In this document: piece after piece, positions 5,501 through 5,940 of the stretch
Layout: each line of letters opens with the position of its first letter
Numbering within the stretch: the stretch's first letter is position 1
NCBI GenBank assembly: GCA_002360325.1
Contig: DEQG01000070.1
Span: forward strand, 1 to 5,940
Direction of reading: 5' to 3'
DNA from: Salinicoccus sp. UBA3372
Lineage (GTDB): Bacteria; Bacillota; Bacilli; Staphylococcales; Salinicoccaceae
Length of the DNA stretch: 5,940 bases
Program-made: the position numbers and the translations under genes
The notes under the pieces: generated by a model
Databases searched by the model: none
The model's input: only the letters and a program-made list of their open reading frames with translations
Told to the model about the DNA's origin: nothing

Positions 5501-5940
5501 ATTTTATTTTTACATGGGTACACCGGCGGACGCTATGAGCTGGAGCCGCTGTTTCAATATTTGAAGTCAAGATATGACTTTGAGTATGAGTTCCCGGTCT
5601 ATCCGGGCCATGGCCTTGAATTGAACTTTAAAGATGTGACGGGAGATGACTGGTACGATGAAGCTTTTGAAGCCTACCAGGAGCTTTCTGCCAAGGTGGA
5701 CAAAATTTATATTGTCGGCTTTTCGATGGGCGGGCTGTTTGCAAGCCATATTGCGGAACACCACAAAGTAGATAAGCTGCTTCTCATCGCCCCGGCCTTT
5801 GAGTACACCCACCTGAACAGACTGTCGCGTCTGAATCTCAGACCTGAAGGGCTTGGAGAACATCTGAAGATGAAGACGATGGATGTCGTCAGAAGCAGAC
5901 TGCCCAAACTGTCAATCCGTGCATTCAATGAATTCCGCAT
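5501..5940 (+). CDS. Est30-like alpha/beta hydrolase (carboxylesterase), partial at right edge
   Basis: This is the N-terminal part (146 codons visible) of a serine hydrolase of the Est30 carboxylesterase / monoacylglycerol-lipase type, expected to hydrolyse small esters or monoacylglycerols in the cytoplasm. Numbering from ATT 5501, HGYTGG (5-10) forms the oxyanion-hole turn after the first strand, YPGHG (34-38) and TGDDWYDEAFEAY (47-59) match the family, and GFSMGG (73-78) is the nucleophile elbow with Ser75. LLLIAPA (93-99) is the next strand; the acid and histidine of the triad lie beyond the window. The frame has no ATG, GTG or TTG before TTG 5561, which would remove the HGYTGG strand. 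Candidate starts are ATT 5501 or ATA 5483, both behind SD-like sequences. Alternatively GTG 5490, overlapping the murF stop as GTGA, would reach this frame if one T were missing from the T runs at 5502-5511. The exact start is therefore provisional, but the domain is clear. Confidence 0.82.
   Translation, partial: MLFLHGYTGGRYELEPLFQYLKSRYDFEYEFPVYPGHGLELNFKDVTGDDWYDEAFEAYQELSAKVDKIYIVGFSMGGLFASHIAEHHKVDKLLLIAPAFEYTHLNRLSRLNLRPEGLGEHLKMKTMDVVRSRLPKLSIRAFNEFR

Noticed and set aside
5496..5513. Programmed -1 frameshift joining GTG 5490 to the hydrolase frame at the T-rich stretch.
   Set aside because: The heptamer T TTT TAC does not give good re-pairing of both tRNAs in the -1 frame and no stimulatory structure is evident; a rare start codon or a simple indel explains the data more easily.
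5567..5940. Two overlapping minus-strand ORFs opposite the hydrolase.
   Set aside because: They are antisense to the clear GFSMGG-containing hydrolase frame, which explains the same DNA better.

Overview
The window looks like ordinary core chromosome of a low-to-moderate GC Gram-positive coccus, most likely Staphylococcaceae. A Staphylococcus-relative genus such as Jeotgalicoccus, Salinicoccus or Macrococcus fits better than S. aureus itself, but the genus is a guess. The grounds are Bacillota-type Shine-Dalgarno sites (AGGTGA, GGAGGTG), a lipoprotein-type YidC, and the gene set yidC, cls, rodA, murF, which recalls the neighbourhood of these genes in staphylococci.

Layout from left to right: a promoter region (1-94); yidC, a membrane protein insertase (95-967, +); a hairpin terminator shared with cls (971-1020); cls, cardiolipin synthase (1020-2501, -); a divergent intergenic stretch (2502-2637); an unrecognised 49-residue gene with its own ribosome binding site (2638-2787, +); a second shared terminator (2786-2824); rodA, a SEDS glycosyltransferase (2823-4004, -, TTG start); a compact divergent promoter region (4005-4128) with an inverted repeat; murF (4129-5493, +); and an Est30-like alpha/beta hydrolase running off the right edge (about 5501-5940, +). 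No RNA gene, mobile element, CRISPR array or long repeat was seen.

The recognised genes share an envelope theme. YidC inserts membrane proteins, Cls makes cardiolipin, MurF completes the UDP-MurNAc-pentapeptide precursor, and RodA polymerises the resulting lipid II into glycan. Strand direction changes at almost every gene, so yidC, cls, the small gene and rodA are probably separate transcription units. murF and the hydrolase are probably co-transcribed.

No new multi-gene system was found. The points worth checking are the hydrolase, which has no ATG, GTG or TTG codon at its expected N-terminus; the uncharacterised 49-residue gene; the rodA start, where the longest-ORF ATG lies inside the promoter; the overlapping rodA/murF promoters; and the absence of ddl next to murF.
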